Assembly: GCF_014839805.1 (NCBI RefSeq)
Contig: NC_051126.1
Location: forward strand, 9,990,609 to 10,054,608
Length of the DNA stretch: 64,000 bases
Direction: 5' to 3'
Source of the DNA: Manduca sexta
Lineage: Eukaryota; Arthropoda; Insecta; Lepidoptera; Sphingidae
A program made the translations under genes and the position numbers. Within the stretch, counting starts at the first letter, position 1, and every line of letters begins with the position of its first letter. The notes beneath the pieces were generated by a model that had not been told where the DNA came from, did not search any database, and saw only the letters and a list, made by a program, of their open reading frames with translations. This document shows, one piece after another, positions 26,166 to 36,360 of this stretch.

Positions 26166-26437
26166 TTGCGAACTACCAGACTCGCAAGTCTAATGTTGAA
26201 CAACAGTGCTTGGAACCACTATTTCGGAAAAATTGCAAAGACATTTTACTATTTATTAATATGTATTATTTATCAATATCCTCTAAACGTGTTTTTTGTA
26301 CCTGCAGAACTACCAGGCTCGCAAGTGTAATATTAAACATCAGTGTTTGGAACCATTTTAAAAAAAAAGCAAAGACAACTTTTTTTTTTATTAATACGTA
26401 TTAATTAGCAATATTCTTTTAAACGTGTTTTTATACC
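26166..26437 (+). repeat. two-copy tandem duplication, 137-bp unit
   Basis: Anchors ACTACCAG, CTCGCAAGT, CAGTG, TTGGAACCA, GCAAAGACA and AAACGTGTTTTT recur at an offset of about 137 bp (26171 against 26308). The units have diverged, so the duplication is not recent. Short open frames here are shadows of the repeat. Confidence 0.7.
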
Positions 26438-26439
26438 TG

Positions 26440-26570
26440 AACGGCAAAGTGCCCGCGCTGCACCTGATGGTAAGTGGAATGGGGATGAATAGAATATCGA
26501 CTGACGAGAGATTCTCTCGGCATTCGATACAATTTTGCCGGCCTGTTGGAACCGGATATTGGAATTATGG
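26440..26570 (-). repeat. dispersed repeat family A, copy 3 (partial)
   Basis: It carries the TATCCGGTTCCAACAG block, the ATTGTATCGA block and the CTCGTCAGTCGA block in reverse orientation. It is truncated on the TATATCCG side, and the CACTTACCATCAGGTGCAG end is retained. It sits directly beside the 137-bp tandem duplication. Confidence 0.5.
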
Positions 26571-28979
26571 AATACCTATCATATTCTGTATTCAGTAAGG
26601 CGATGCACATACTAAAGCTTGCAAACATAAAGCAATGTTACAAATATCGAATATGCGTATACGGCTTAAGCTTCACAATTTTTTTCTTTCTGGCGCTTGA
26701 AAAGCAATCTTAATAAGCGACAATGAGTAAAGTTTTGAGTAAAGCGATTTAAATATTTGATTTTAACAAAAAAAATATAACAATGAAAATATTTATTCTA
26801 TAAAAATAAAGTCTTATAATATAAACATTATCCTACATTTACAAACTCCATTTATTTTCGCCGGCCAAATCAACATCGCTACCATCACTTAGAAATCCTA
26901 CATCAAACGACGCAGAATAGACTGGCAATTATAAATATGTACTTAACTCATTTTCAATATATTTGTCGCTTAGACATGATTGTTAGATTAGTTAGAGGGA
27001 GGGTTCGTTAGAAGAGTGTCAATAAAATTTCGCCCAATGTGTTTAATAATATTATATTTTGATTCAATAAATTACTCACGTAACGTATTTTTTACAACTT
27101 ACATACAAGTGATGACCAATATACAAACTTGTGTTTATCACTTCAAGTTATGTTGATATAAATTAACTTAAATAAATATACGTTTTGTACCTAAAATATT
27201 TACGCAATAACACTATAATGTACAATTATCAACCATTTAGTTTATAACTATGCTATTTATTCCGAAGTTTAACAGTCGTAGAGAAATTAAATTAATGTAC
27301 CAAAGAGTAACGTTGTAATACAAAGAGTTTTATATCAGAATAAATAAAATAAAGTGTACCCGAACAATATTTATTACACCGAAGTATTATTTGTCCAGTA
27401 AAAAAGATTTTATGAAATATCGACAAATTATTATTTTTAATTTTGTATTACTCTTGGAATGAGCGATTCCAGAAAAGATAAAAAAATAATGTTTAGTTCA
27501 AAACACTAAATATTTCATTGTCCTTGTATTATAGGTTATGTGAAACATTGAGAGAATGATTGATTTATACATTAGCTAGTTATTAGAGATCTTAAAATTG
27601 TCCAATCAGTTTCAAAATATTTTTACCTATAATTTTTTAAAGAAAATATAGACTAGCATATTATATTCAAAACAAAATAATAACTTGGAGGACATAATAA
27701 TTTATTTATTGTTTTATTTACTTACGCGCATTTTCATGAGGGATTTTATATTTAACAAGTTAATCTACTAGGTATATGCGAATAAATCGACATACAAGGA
27801 GTAACTTGGGTTCTTAATTTAAAAGTGGATACTTATTCATAAAAAGTAAATATGTAAAGACAGAAACATTTTTTTTATTCAGTTTTTACGATGTTTTACT
27901 TTATTTGGGTCGTCATTACAGTTTGACTGTTACTATTAAAAAAATAAATATGCACTACCAAAACATGATGTAAACGAGATAATAAGATAATAAGACACTT
28001 TCTCCGCGAAAACAAAAAAAAAAAAAAATGTAAGCGAGATACAATTTGAATACCTTTTCAAAGTCAAGAAACAATGGAGAAAATATATCTATGATTGAAT
28101 CAAAGTAGTTGATCAAATATGTAACCCTAGTCCCCGATATCCAAAGGTACGTAATTAAAACAATATATTTGCTGCGGTAACGAATGCTGCGCTACAATTT
28201 TACGTGCCAGCGATCCGAGACAATGCCCCGTGACCAATCCGCGCACACTTCGTTATGTACCTATTAAATTGTGTGCGTAAGTAAAAATGGCTATAAAGCA
28301 GTACCCGCCATATTGTATTGCTAATTGGCTCCCTTATCGGCCGTCTCGCGTTATACATCCATTAATCGTTGTTATTTTACGAGATATTGTATTCCTTTCG
28401 CCAATGGTAATTGTATTGACGCCATTTTTTAATGAAAATGGTGATAAACTTAATTATTTTAAGTCGAGGGAAAGTATTATTGTTATTCCGTTTCGCTTGT
28501 GATATTGGATTGTTTTCGGTGTGAATAATGTATGGGATTTGCCGCGCTGAATTAAATACGCTCCTTTATAAATTAATCTTTTATATATTTTTATGTGCGT
28601 ATGCCTTCATAGTTATTAATGCATTTAGTATTTATTGGTCTAAGTAAATCGTCATTAGAAAGAAAAACGTATCGTTATAACTCGATAATGCTGTTTCCAA
28701 ATTATACAAGAGTTTTTTTATATGAAATCCAGAGATGATATTTACTAATCTCCAGGAGGAAGGTAGATACAATATTTACAGCGTTTGCAAAGGTTTACCT
28801 TCTATTGATAAGCTTTAGTAAGAAAACAATCTGTATAATGTTGAAATAATGCTATATGTTTTATTTTCGACCCAATTTCGTAACAAAAATTTTATAATTA
28901 TTCCTTATACGAGAAGTGTTTACAAATGGATTTACTGGATTAATGTTTTTTTACAGACTATATCACTATAAACCTTGGT

Positions 28980-29452
28980 GTATATATAATACATATTATT
29001 TATTATATCAGTTCTAATTAAACTTTGGAGGTTAATTTAGGGTAAATAAAACAAAAATATCTATCCTCATGTACATTAATAAGATCTCTAGCAATTCAGT
29101 TCTTATATTATTTCCATATTTCTACATAAAATAAAATATAAAATCGCAAAGAATATAAAATACCACATCATCAACAAACATTAATAATTATTGCCCCGAA
29201 TTGGATTACATTAATATTAAATGAAAATAAATATAAAGACCGTCTATGTACACTACAGCTATATAATACAAGAGTACCTACATCTAATATTCACACTGGA
29301 TATGTTAAATGGTATCAAGTCTTTAACGAAGCTGATTACAACTAATGATAACTGTTTAGACATTAAAGCAAAGGAACATCTCACGAAACGCCTGTCAAAT
29401 GTCACTGGTGCACGAAATCAGAGAGCCTCTATTCATTATATTAAAGTCATTT
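28980..29452 (-). other. unc-4: probable unc-4 3' untranslated region
   Basis: Downstream of the TGA the minus strand is AT-rich with no further coding signal. The first canonical AATAAA on this strand is at 28999-29004, about 450 nt after the stop, so cleavage would fall roughly 10-30 nt beyond it. The end is inferred from that hexamer alone; alternative polyadenylation cannot be excluded. Confidence 0.45.
28999..29004 (-). terminator. candidate polyadenylation signal AATAAA for unc-4
   Basis: This is the first exact AATAAA on the minus strand after the unc-4 stop codon. In AT-rich DNA such hexamers occur by chance, so the call rests only on position and order. Confidence 0.4.
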
Positions 29453-29969
29453 TCACGTATTAAGTAGTGATTCTATACTGAACGGATTATGTTTCCTTGT
29501 TCCCCCGTTTTTTGAGAGGTCTTGCTCGGTGGCCGTCCCTCCGCCGCTCAGGTCTAAGGAGACGGCCCGACCTGAGTCAAAGTCAAATTTCTCGTAGTTG
29601 CCAGCAGCGGTGTTGAAGTTCTTGAAGAAGGACGGCTGAGGGTCTGGTAACGGACTGAAATTCCTTCCCGAGTGTGCGTCTGATGTTGAACTGTCGGAGT
29701 TGTTGATACCGTCAGCTCTGGACGGCGCGCGAAGTCTTCCTGTTAATGAGAAGTCTTCGGGCCCTGAGTCGTGACAGGAATCGCCTCCGACAACGTCTAT
29801 CATACATTCTTCGCCCTCCCCGTCGTCGGAGTCGGAGTAGAGGCCGCTGTTCCTGTGTTGCGCGAGGTACTCGGCCTTAAGAGCTTCGAGATCAACCGCT
29901 ATACCTTTCGCGCGTAGTTTCCTCGCCTGTCTGTCCAACGCCTTCGCCAATTTCTTCCTTCTTCGCGCC
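29453..29969 (-). CDS. unc-4: Unc-4 C-terminal exon
   Basis: The last coding exon has 517 nt and starts in phase 2, so its first G completes the Arg codon. The acceptor is tttgttgacag. It encodes a strongly basic run (ARRRKKLAKALDRQARKLRA), then KGIAVDLEALKAEYLAQHR, which resembles the downstream conserved segment of fly Unc-4. A serine- and acid-rich stretch (SDSDDGEGEE, IDVVGG) follows, then a low-complexity region rich in S, D, G, N and F. The protein ends HNPFSIESLLNT before TGA at 29453-29455. FSIESLL matches an eh1-like Groucho-binding motif, consistent with a repressor. The exon is clearly GC-richer than its AT-rich surroundings, as expected for coding sequence. The tail beyond the conserved segment is shorter than I recall for fly Unc-4. 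Confidence 0.95.
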
Positions 29970-31535
29970 CTGTCAACAAAGGGAACAGGGTCTAATTAGT
30001 TATAGAATCTCATAGTACGGCGACACGACGTTAGCGTATAATAATTTTCAATCGCCCACAGAACATGCGACATTCAAATCATTTAGCTTATCTATGTTAT
30101 ATTAGTTTTGTCTGTAAATAATAAAATTACAGTAAATATTATGATGACCTCGTGTCCAGTTTTTATTTTATAACAATTTGCAAATTATCGTTGGGGTTAA
30201 GCACACCTAATGTGATCTCTATTAAGCCTTTAAGTTTCTGATGCAATCCCGCTATAAATATGTAATTAGGAGTTGTTATATCATTTCATTATTGCCAAGG
30301 GAACATAAAAACTAATAAGATAACACCATATATTAAGGTCGGTTGTATGTTTATTATATTTATTAATGATTCGCTGAAAGATCTCGATTATATGTGTTAT
30401 AATTATGCAATGATTGTTTAAAAAATAATATAAACTTGATAAGAGAATCCAAAATAATAAAACTATTACGCAACGCTATTAATTTATTATAAGAACATAA
30501 TATTTCGCTAACTGATATGTTGTAAATGTTTTCAAAAACATCCGTCAATTAGTTATCAGACAAGTTAGCTGTTTTTTGCTACATATTTTCAATGCAACCA
30601 GATTCGGACCTCGGCTCAGGTTTCGTCTGCACTAGGCTGATCTGTAGTCCTTCTAACAAATCAATCGGAATAAGGTAAAGTTTGCACAGTGTTGCTTGAA
30701 GGTGGAAATAGATAAAGTGATTTTAAAATTCATACTATAAGAATTTGCCATAACAAATTTACAAATCAATATAGCAGGATTTTTATTTCATTATAAAATA
30801 ATCCTTGTTTAGGCTTTGTCACATGTTACGACTATGTCGCTTCAAAATTCCACTTTGATAGGTGCCTTCAAATCTTTCATTCTTTTAAATTATTTTACAC
30901 CACTACAGAGATATAGTAATCTAAATTGCAAAAAAAAAAACATATATTTACAGTAAAAATCTTTTAAATTTTTAGGGTTAATAGTGTTTTGGGTGTGCTA
31001 ATGCAATGCTATTCCACATTAGTAGCAACACCATCCATATTGGAATTTAAAAGCACTACGGGGCATTAAGCCATCCTCCTTCGCAAAAAATTTTGTATAC
31101 TGGCCAAAACCTTACCGAAATTTAAATATAATTCCATGATAACTATCAACAATATTAGACCAATATTTTGATATCTAAAGTCTAGAATATGGCCAATAAT
31201 TTTCATTGATTTTTAAATTTCGGCGCAATTATTTGCGTATGTCCTAAAATTTTTGTAGATAACGCCATTTTAGCTAGCAGACGCCAACATTACTCTTCGC
31301 TTGTCACCCTGAGACATTAGATGTCTTATTTTATTTAGCATATTTAGACTAACTTTTGCTTGCGGCTCCGCCCGCGTGAAAGTTTTTGAGAGATGAATAT
31401 TTTCCCGGGATAAAAAGCAGCCTATAGCACTCAGGAGTAATCGTAATTTGAAATTAGTGATATTTTCAAAACTAGTTTACTCATTCCTGAGATTAGCCCG
31501 TTCAAGCAAACAGACAAACTCTTTAACTTTATACA

Positions 31536-31787
31536 TCTATACATGATATAAAACAAAATCCCATATTCTCTCTGCCTGTATATGATCGATTTTCTCAAAA
31601 TCTACTGAACGTATTTTTATGAATTTTGGTTTGGAGATAGTTTAAGACCCTGGGAACCTTCCCAGGGTCTTAAACTATCTCCAAACCTTAAATATTATAG
31701 GCTACCTTTTATCCCAGGAAAATATATAGCGGTACTTTGTTACCGGAAAACTCTTCCACGTGGGCTAAGCCGCGCAACTAAAGCTGG
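31536..31787 (+). mobile_element. short Helitron nested in another Helitron
   Basis: It begins TCTATACATGATATAAAAC after A and ends CTGG before T, so it has the TC...CTRR termini and the A|T insertion of Helitrons. Near its 3' end there is GTGGGCTAAGCCGCGC, a short hairpin. Removing it rebuilds the 5' end of the host Helitron with no target duplication. It contains a perfect inverted repeat at 31628-31687. It lies in the last unc-4 intron, 63 bp from the donor. Confidence 0.8.
31628..31687. repeat. perfect 29-bp inverted repeat, 2-nt loop
   Basis: Arms 31628-31656 and 31659-31687 are exact reverse complements, starting GGTTTGGAGATAG, and the loop is CC. Related Helitrons at 35051 and 47206 have only one arm (ATAGTTTAAGACC and ACGGTTTGAGACC), so the second arm was made by a local inverted duplication inside this copy. 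Confidence 0.95.
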
Positions 31788-31850
31788 TTAGTACAGATTT
31801 CTTTGCTTCTACAATAAGAACTAAATGAAAGTGATTTATGAGTCCCTCAC

Positions 31851-31990
31851 CTCTCGCGCGCTCTAAGCTCGTGCGGGGGTATCGGCTCACCGGAGCAGGA
31901 TTGGGGATGAGCGTTATGCGCCGGCCGACCTGGACCTTTCTTCGTATGTTCCTTCTTACGCCATTTAGCGCGACGGTTTTGAAACCATAC
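31851..31990 (-). CDS. unc-4: Unc-4 homeodomain recognition-helix exon
   Basis: The 140-nt exon starts in phase 0 with VWFQNRRAKWRKKE, which is the second half of helix 3. W48, F49, N51 and R53, the invariant DNA-recognition residues, are all present, and Q50 places the protein among the Q50 paired-like homeodomains. After the homeodomain comes a conserved basic and proline-rich block (HTKKGPGRPAHNAHPQSCSG, then EPIPPHELRARE) that is diagnostic for Unc-4. The acceptor is a T-rich tract ending ttttttaacag, with the exon starting at 31990. The donor is GAG-AG|gtgagg at 31850, leaving two bases of an Arg codon that is completed by the next exon. A short Helitron lies 63 bp beyond the donor. Confidence 0.95.
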
Positions 31991-32189
31991 CTGTTAAAAA
32001 ATAAAAGCTTTAGAATATTTATATTATTTTACTTAAGCGTATAATTCACAGAAGTGGCCACAAGTGTATTGAGATCAATTATTAAATACCAATTTTGTTT
32101 ATTTAACACCGCTGTACTGTTAATAACTCTTATGGTATTGCATATAAGTAAATTAATGCTAAAGTTTATAAAGATATGGGGTATTTGTA

Positions 32190-32456
32190 ACCGCAGATAC
32201 CTCTGTGCTGGTCTGGCTATAGTACCAAGATAGACCGTGCCTTGGATACTTCAGGAAAATCTTAATTCTGAAGTACAAGCCCGTACGTAACTTATACTGT
32301 TAATTACATTATGGTACGCAGGAAATAGTGCGCAATACACAAGTGCACTCCGTTCCTTCTCTCTCACAGTCCTTTAAGATGGCAATATGACATGACTAAA
32401 GAGCGATCAGGTGCAGGACCAATGGCTTTTTGTGCAGCTGCGACTGAGTAATTTTA
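32190..32456 (+). repeat. dispersed repeat, class uncertain
   Basis: Blocks CTCTGTGCTGGTCTGGCTAT, ATGGTACGCAGGAAATAGTG, GATGGCAATATGACATGAC and CAGGTGCAGGACCAATGGCT resemble a repeat that I recall from moth genomes. There is no second copy in the window to prove it. It is joined directly to a SINE fragment at 32457. Confidence 0.4.
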
Positions 32457-32577
32457 AGTTGGAAAAACCCAATCGCAATTATATTTGGCCTGACCCGGTA
32501 TTCGAACCCTGGACCTCAGCGCGATAGTCGTACTCGCAATGCATGCGCATTACAACTACGTCAACTATGTCACCAAA
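32457..32577 (-). mobile_element. truncated SINE head
   Basis: On the minus strand the tRNA-like head of the 8636 SINE family is recognisable (GGTTCGAATACCGGGTCAGG and the first part of the body), and it stops after about 120 bp. It directly abuts another dispersed repeat at 32190-32456 and lies in the unc-4 homeodomain-splitting intron. Confidence 0.65.
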
Positions 32578-33074
32578 GCAATTAATTTAAGTACGTGTTG
32601 TGAAAATGATTTAACGCATGAGCGATGTGTATAAATAGGAATGGTAGATAAATAATAATTGTTTAGAAAATTGAGGTTAATTTTCTAATATTTCAAATGA
32701 TCTCAAACAGCTAGATTTAGGGTTCTGATCGTGTGACCCGGCGATACGTTTGATATATTATTTAAGGCATAGATAAGCGAACTACCGCGAAACGACCGCA
32801 CATGCGTTTGTAATTAATTACTAATTCTTAATAAAATGGAATAGTATATGACAAATATTTTATATTTACATATGTTATAACAAACTCTGAGTTTTAAAAA
32901 AAATGGTTGACATTCAAGTACCTTGATTTACTTTCAATATGGGACATAAGTAATAATATTAATTCTTGCATTTCTGTTCAAATCAAATTCCATTATGATA
33001 TCGTGTAGTGAAATTCCATGAAATATGTACATAGGTATGTGCGCACAAGGACGGATTGAGACGTTAAATTTCAA

Positions 33075-33122
33075 TGCGCGCGCATCAACATGCTAATGGG
33101 ATGCGATCGTGCGCGCGCATCC
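33075..33122. promoter_or_regulatory. paired alternating CG/GC blocks around an octamer-like site
   Basis: Two TGCGCGCGCATC blocks (33075-33086 and 33110-33121) flank ATGCTAAT, an octamer-like POU/homeodomain site. Alternating purine-pyrimidine runs of this kind can form Z-DNA. It lies in the unc-4 intron. Function is speculative. Confidence 0.25.
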
Positions 33123-33846
33123 GACGCCCCTATCGCCACGGATGTCTTCGCTTCATGAATTGATATGCTATACACACCATTATTTATAGATATATACATA
33201 ATCTAGAATATTTTAGCTGGTGGGGTTTTAGTAAATCCAACCCGTGCAAAGAGATTATTATTTTGTATAGTTTAGGGTATAAGGACGCCTTGTATGTGTC
33301 TAAATATTTAGGCTTGACATACGAGGTTACTAATATGTTGGATGTGGACTCTACAATTATTGTCTTGATTATTGTTTTTGTCCATGAGTTGATATCGAAG
33401 ACTAACATCTTTAGAAGCTCTGAATTGGCCATTCAGTCAAAGGCTAGATGAAGAAGACAATATTGCTGGACACAACATGCATTGTCAGGAGATTCCTCAC
33501 TTTGAATCCTTAACCACCGGTGGCTTGATTTTTTTTTCTCCGCCATCGGAGGGTGATTAATTTTTATCTTAATTTTATGTGCATTTATATCTTTATGATA
33601 TACATAAAAATTTCAAAATGAAACTTTTAAAATGAAGAGAAACGAATTGCCTTGTTTTATACTGTCACACTTCCTGCCTCATTTTTTTATTTATAATACT
33701 TAGGTACATAGATTGCCTCACGATGTGTTGTTCACCGTTTTGTAAGATTTTGTATATTACATATTATATATAATATAAAATTAAATCAACATTCAGCGGT
33801 TTATACGTGGCTAAATATTCTCTATAAACTTCCACATTTATTAATA

Positions 33847-33996
33847 CTAGCTTTTAAATTAAAAAATAAATATTAAAAAAAAAAACCTACAGCACTCAGG
33901 ATAATATAGCTGAAAAAAATTCTAAATTGGTTTAGCAGTTCCTGAGATTAGCGCATCCAAAAAAAGAAACCCTTCAACTTTATATATTAGAATAGA
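33847..33996 (-). mobile_element. short Helitron
   Basis: A 150-bp element in reverse orientation. It begins A|TCTATTCTAATATATAAAG at 33996 and ends AAAAGCTAG|T at 33847. Inside are GCGCTAATCTCAGGAACTGC and a CCTGAGTGCTGTAGG block. The A and T flanks fit Helitron insertion. The GC-rich hairpin is missing, so it is internally deleted. Confidence 0.7.
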
Positions 33997-34269
33997 TTAG
34001 GAGTATATGTAATGAACTGTTTATGCGCACTTAATATAATCTAGAGCTTACAATATGTCTGGATCAAGTGCTAATTATATGCCAGTTGTGGTTTAATCCT
34101 ATATTAATTTATGTAACAGTTATAGTGTAACGATTGTCTTAACCATATGCATGTGTCGGCCATTAGCTTATTACTATGCATAATACATACAGAATAGACA
34201 TTGACATATTTGATATTAAATTAATTAATTGCATTGTCTCATTTAATCTATATTCATCGTATTTTTGCT

Positions 34270-34515
34270 GGTGCTTGGATATATATTATATCCGACCGGA
34301 TAGCGACCACCGCACACAAGGTGTTAAAACCTGCCATAGTGGCCCACGTAAGTGTCGCGTTCCTGTCGCGTAACTGTCGAATCAGCCTCTGTATATCTAG
34401 TTCCAAGAGGCCAGCATAATTGTATCGACTGTCAAGGGGTAATCATCTCTTGTCAGTCGACATTCCATTGGGCCCCACTTCTCTTACCATCCGGGGCAGT
34501 GGGGTCAGTGTGTTT
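34270..34515 (+). repeat. dispersed repeat family A, copy 4, inside the unc-4 intron
   Basis: Same orientation as the copy at 3465. It starts TATATCCGACCGGATAGCGA, includes the TATCGACTGTCAAGGGGTAA and CTCTTGTCAGTCGACATTCC blocks, and ends near CTTACCATCCGGGGCAGTGG. Overlapping short open frames here (34176-34564) are repeat artefacts. Confidence 0.6.
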
Positions 34516-35050
34516 TGCATTTTGCAGTGCACGTATAAAGATAATAATAATAATTACAAAATAGCTTCGTGTGATTAATAAATAGGTTCAAAACCGTAAT
34601 TCTATCATTAAGATACGCCTTCCTCAATATAGCATCTTATCGCGTATGAAATTTACTTTCAAACTTTTCAGAACTCTCATTATATGATAATCTCCCAAAA
34701 CCTGCTTATCCTTTTGTACTTTCATTTTAAAAAGTACAGAACAAAGAAGTTGATGTAGTAACATAAAACACCGCCAAATGGCATCGACATAAATTCAAGC
34801 ACATGTCCGCTCTACGCGCAGTTAAAGAGCGTGATGTTTAATTTTATTAAATTAATCCAAATTAATCCGGGAGCGGTCGCCTCGTTAAATACATCTTTTG
34901 CCATAAAATGCGATGGGGCGGTTGTAAAACTGACCTCTGTGTTTGCCGACGAAGTATCAAACCTACATTAGTACGAAATGTGGGACGAATATTTTATGTT
35001 ACTGACGTCACTACGATATACTACATACATACGACAACTGTGTGTATATA

Positions 35051-35254
35051 TCTATACATATAATACAAAGTCCCCCATCTGTGTATATGTTATCGATTTT
35101 TTCAAAATCTATTGTACGGATTTTCATGCAATTTGGTGTGGAAATAGTTTAAGACCTTGGGAAGGTTATAGGATTTCTATCCCGGGAAGCTATAAAGCGG
35201 CATTTTGACACTGGAAAACTCCGCCACGCGGGAGAAGCCTCCAGCAAAAGCTAG
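35051..35254 (+). mobile_element. short Helitron
   Basis: A 204-bp element. 5' A|TCTATACATATAATACAAAG and 3' CAAAAGCTAG|T, with an ACGCGGGAGAAGCCTC hairpin remnant before the end. The body includes TAAGACCTTGGGAAGGTTAT, shared with the Helitrons at 31536 and 47206. A short duplication GCTAGTATTTA follows at 35266. Confidence 0.75.
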
Positions 35255-36229
35255 TATTTAGATAAGCTAGTATTTATATATATACACTCAATTAGCACTA
35301 GAGTTTAGTTGTAGCCTGTGCTTGTAAAATAAAATGTAGTAATGGTATATTTCGTAGCTTCTCGAATCCACAATTATAAAAACTTAATCGTCATTCATGT
35401 TGTTATAGAAAGCTAAAATTATTGTTTGTATATTTGAACTTGGAAACTCTGCTCCAATTCTGTTTTCAGTTATAGGAAGCTACATTTTAGTGTAGTATTA
35501 TTATTATATTACTATGTATTTAGAGGACAGATTTTAAGTTGTCATTTAAAAAAAGCATGCGACCACAATGATAATTATTTTGATCAGAAACCTTTATGGC
35601 ATCCAAAAAAATATTTTCTTTAACAATGGCTGTCACTACTCTTCAAAATAATAAGTACCTGATTTTAATTGGACATGATCAATTATATAAATATAACAAA
35701 GTAAGATAATATAATAAATAAGATACCAAACTTATTCAGAAACACAATGGAACACTAAATTACCGCGTCGAATTGCGGCAGATTATATTGTTTTAAATAA
35801 CTTATCCTCTCATTGCAATCGATTAATGACTACCTAAAAGTATTTATTTAGTATTGTTTATTATTGAGGTGAAGAAATCGAATAATTGCTATTGTGTGTG
35901 ATTCAAGGCTTTTATTGATTGCAAATGCTACAGTATTGCATTAAGCTATAATATGGCGTATGATTTTCCCCATACATTTATGCAAATATAATAGGAAATA
36001 AAATAATATATTGCGCTACGTAAATAAAACTAGTAACTTAGTCCGAAAATTAGATTGGAAGGTAAGCAATAAGAATATCTTTCTCTACTATAATTATTAA
36101 GACTTTTGAAGATCTCATTTTGTCTAGATTTATTTTGCCAATTTACCGAAATATCTAATGAAACCTCACCTGGACAAAGCAGGTTTTAATTAATCCCCGT
36201 TCTTGGAACTAATCGAAACACATTGATTA

Positions 36230-36360
36230 AGTTCCGAATAGAATCAGTACGAGCGGTAATGGCCGCCGTGTGGCGCCCTCTGTTAATGAGGCACGTAGAC
36301 TGACCCTTCCCTCTGTCCTCCGACCTCATGCGCCGTTAGGAGTGTCATTAATACTGAAAC
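36230..36360. promoter_or_regulatory. GC-rich intronic patch with CTCF-like site
   Basis: On the minus strand TAACAGAGGGCGCCA (36271-36285) matches the core of a CTCF-type site. The surrounding 130 bp are GC-richer than the rest of the intron and look single-copy. An insulator or enhancer role is possible but not shown. Confidence 0.3.

Larger units (their letters stand above)
601..28979. other. gene-free downstream region with dispersed repeats
   Basis: No spliced gene could be reconstructed here on either strand. Open frames of 60-106 codons show no known domain, and several coincide with repeats (for example 8496-8911, 16018-16338 and 20607-20825). GC-richer unannotated patches are at 2360-2680, 7890-8030, 11030-11120, 11405-11500, 14580-14960 and 22380-22500. 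They could be regulatory DNA for unc-4 or a neighbour, but the sequence alone does not say. Confidence 0.6.
31349..31797 (-). mobile_element. short Helitron, interrupted by another Helitron
   Basis: Reverse orientation. The 3' end lies at 31349 (TTAG, a decayed CTAG, after a GCGGGCGGAGCCGC hairpin). The body has CGGGCTAATCTCAGGAATGA and GAGTGCTATAGGCTGC. The 5' part stops at 31535 and resumes at 31788-31797, ending in the expected TC (GA on the plus strand). The pieces join as CTTTATACA + TTAGTACAGA, matching the 5' end of the Helitron at 33847-33996. The Helitron at 31536-31787 therefore inserted into this one. Confidence 0.75.
29970..31850 (-). other. unc-4: unc-4 last intron (phase 2)
   Basis: A 1,881-bp GT-AG intron between the recognition-helix exon and the C-terminal exon. 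It starts gtgagg and ends tgttgacag. Its 5' third is filled by two short Helitrons, one nested in the other (31349-31797), and a fragment of a dispersed repeat (about 31290-31345). The rest, 29990-31280, is AT-rich and shows no coding or structured element that I can support. Confidence 0.9.
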
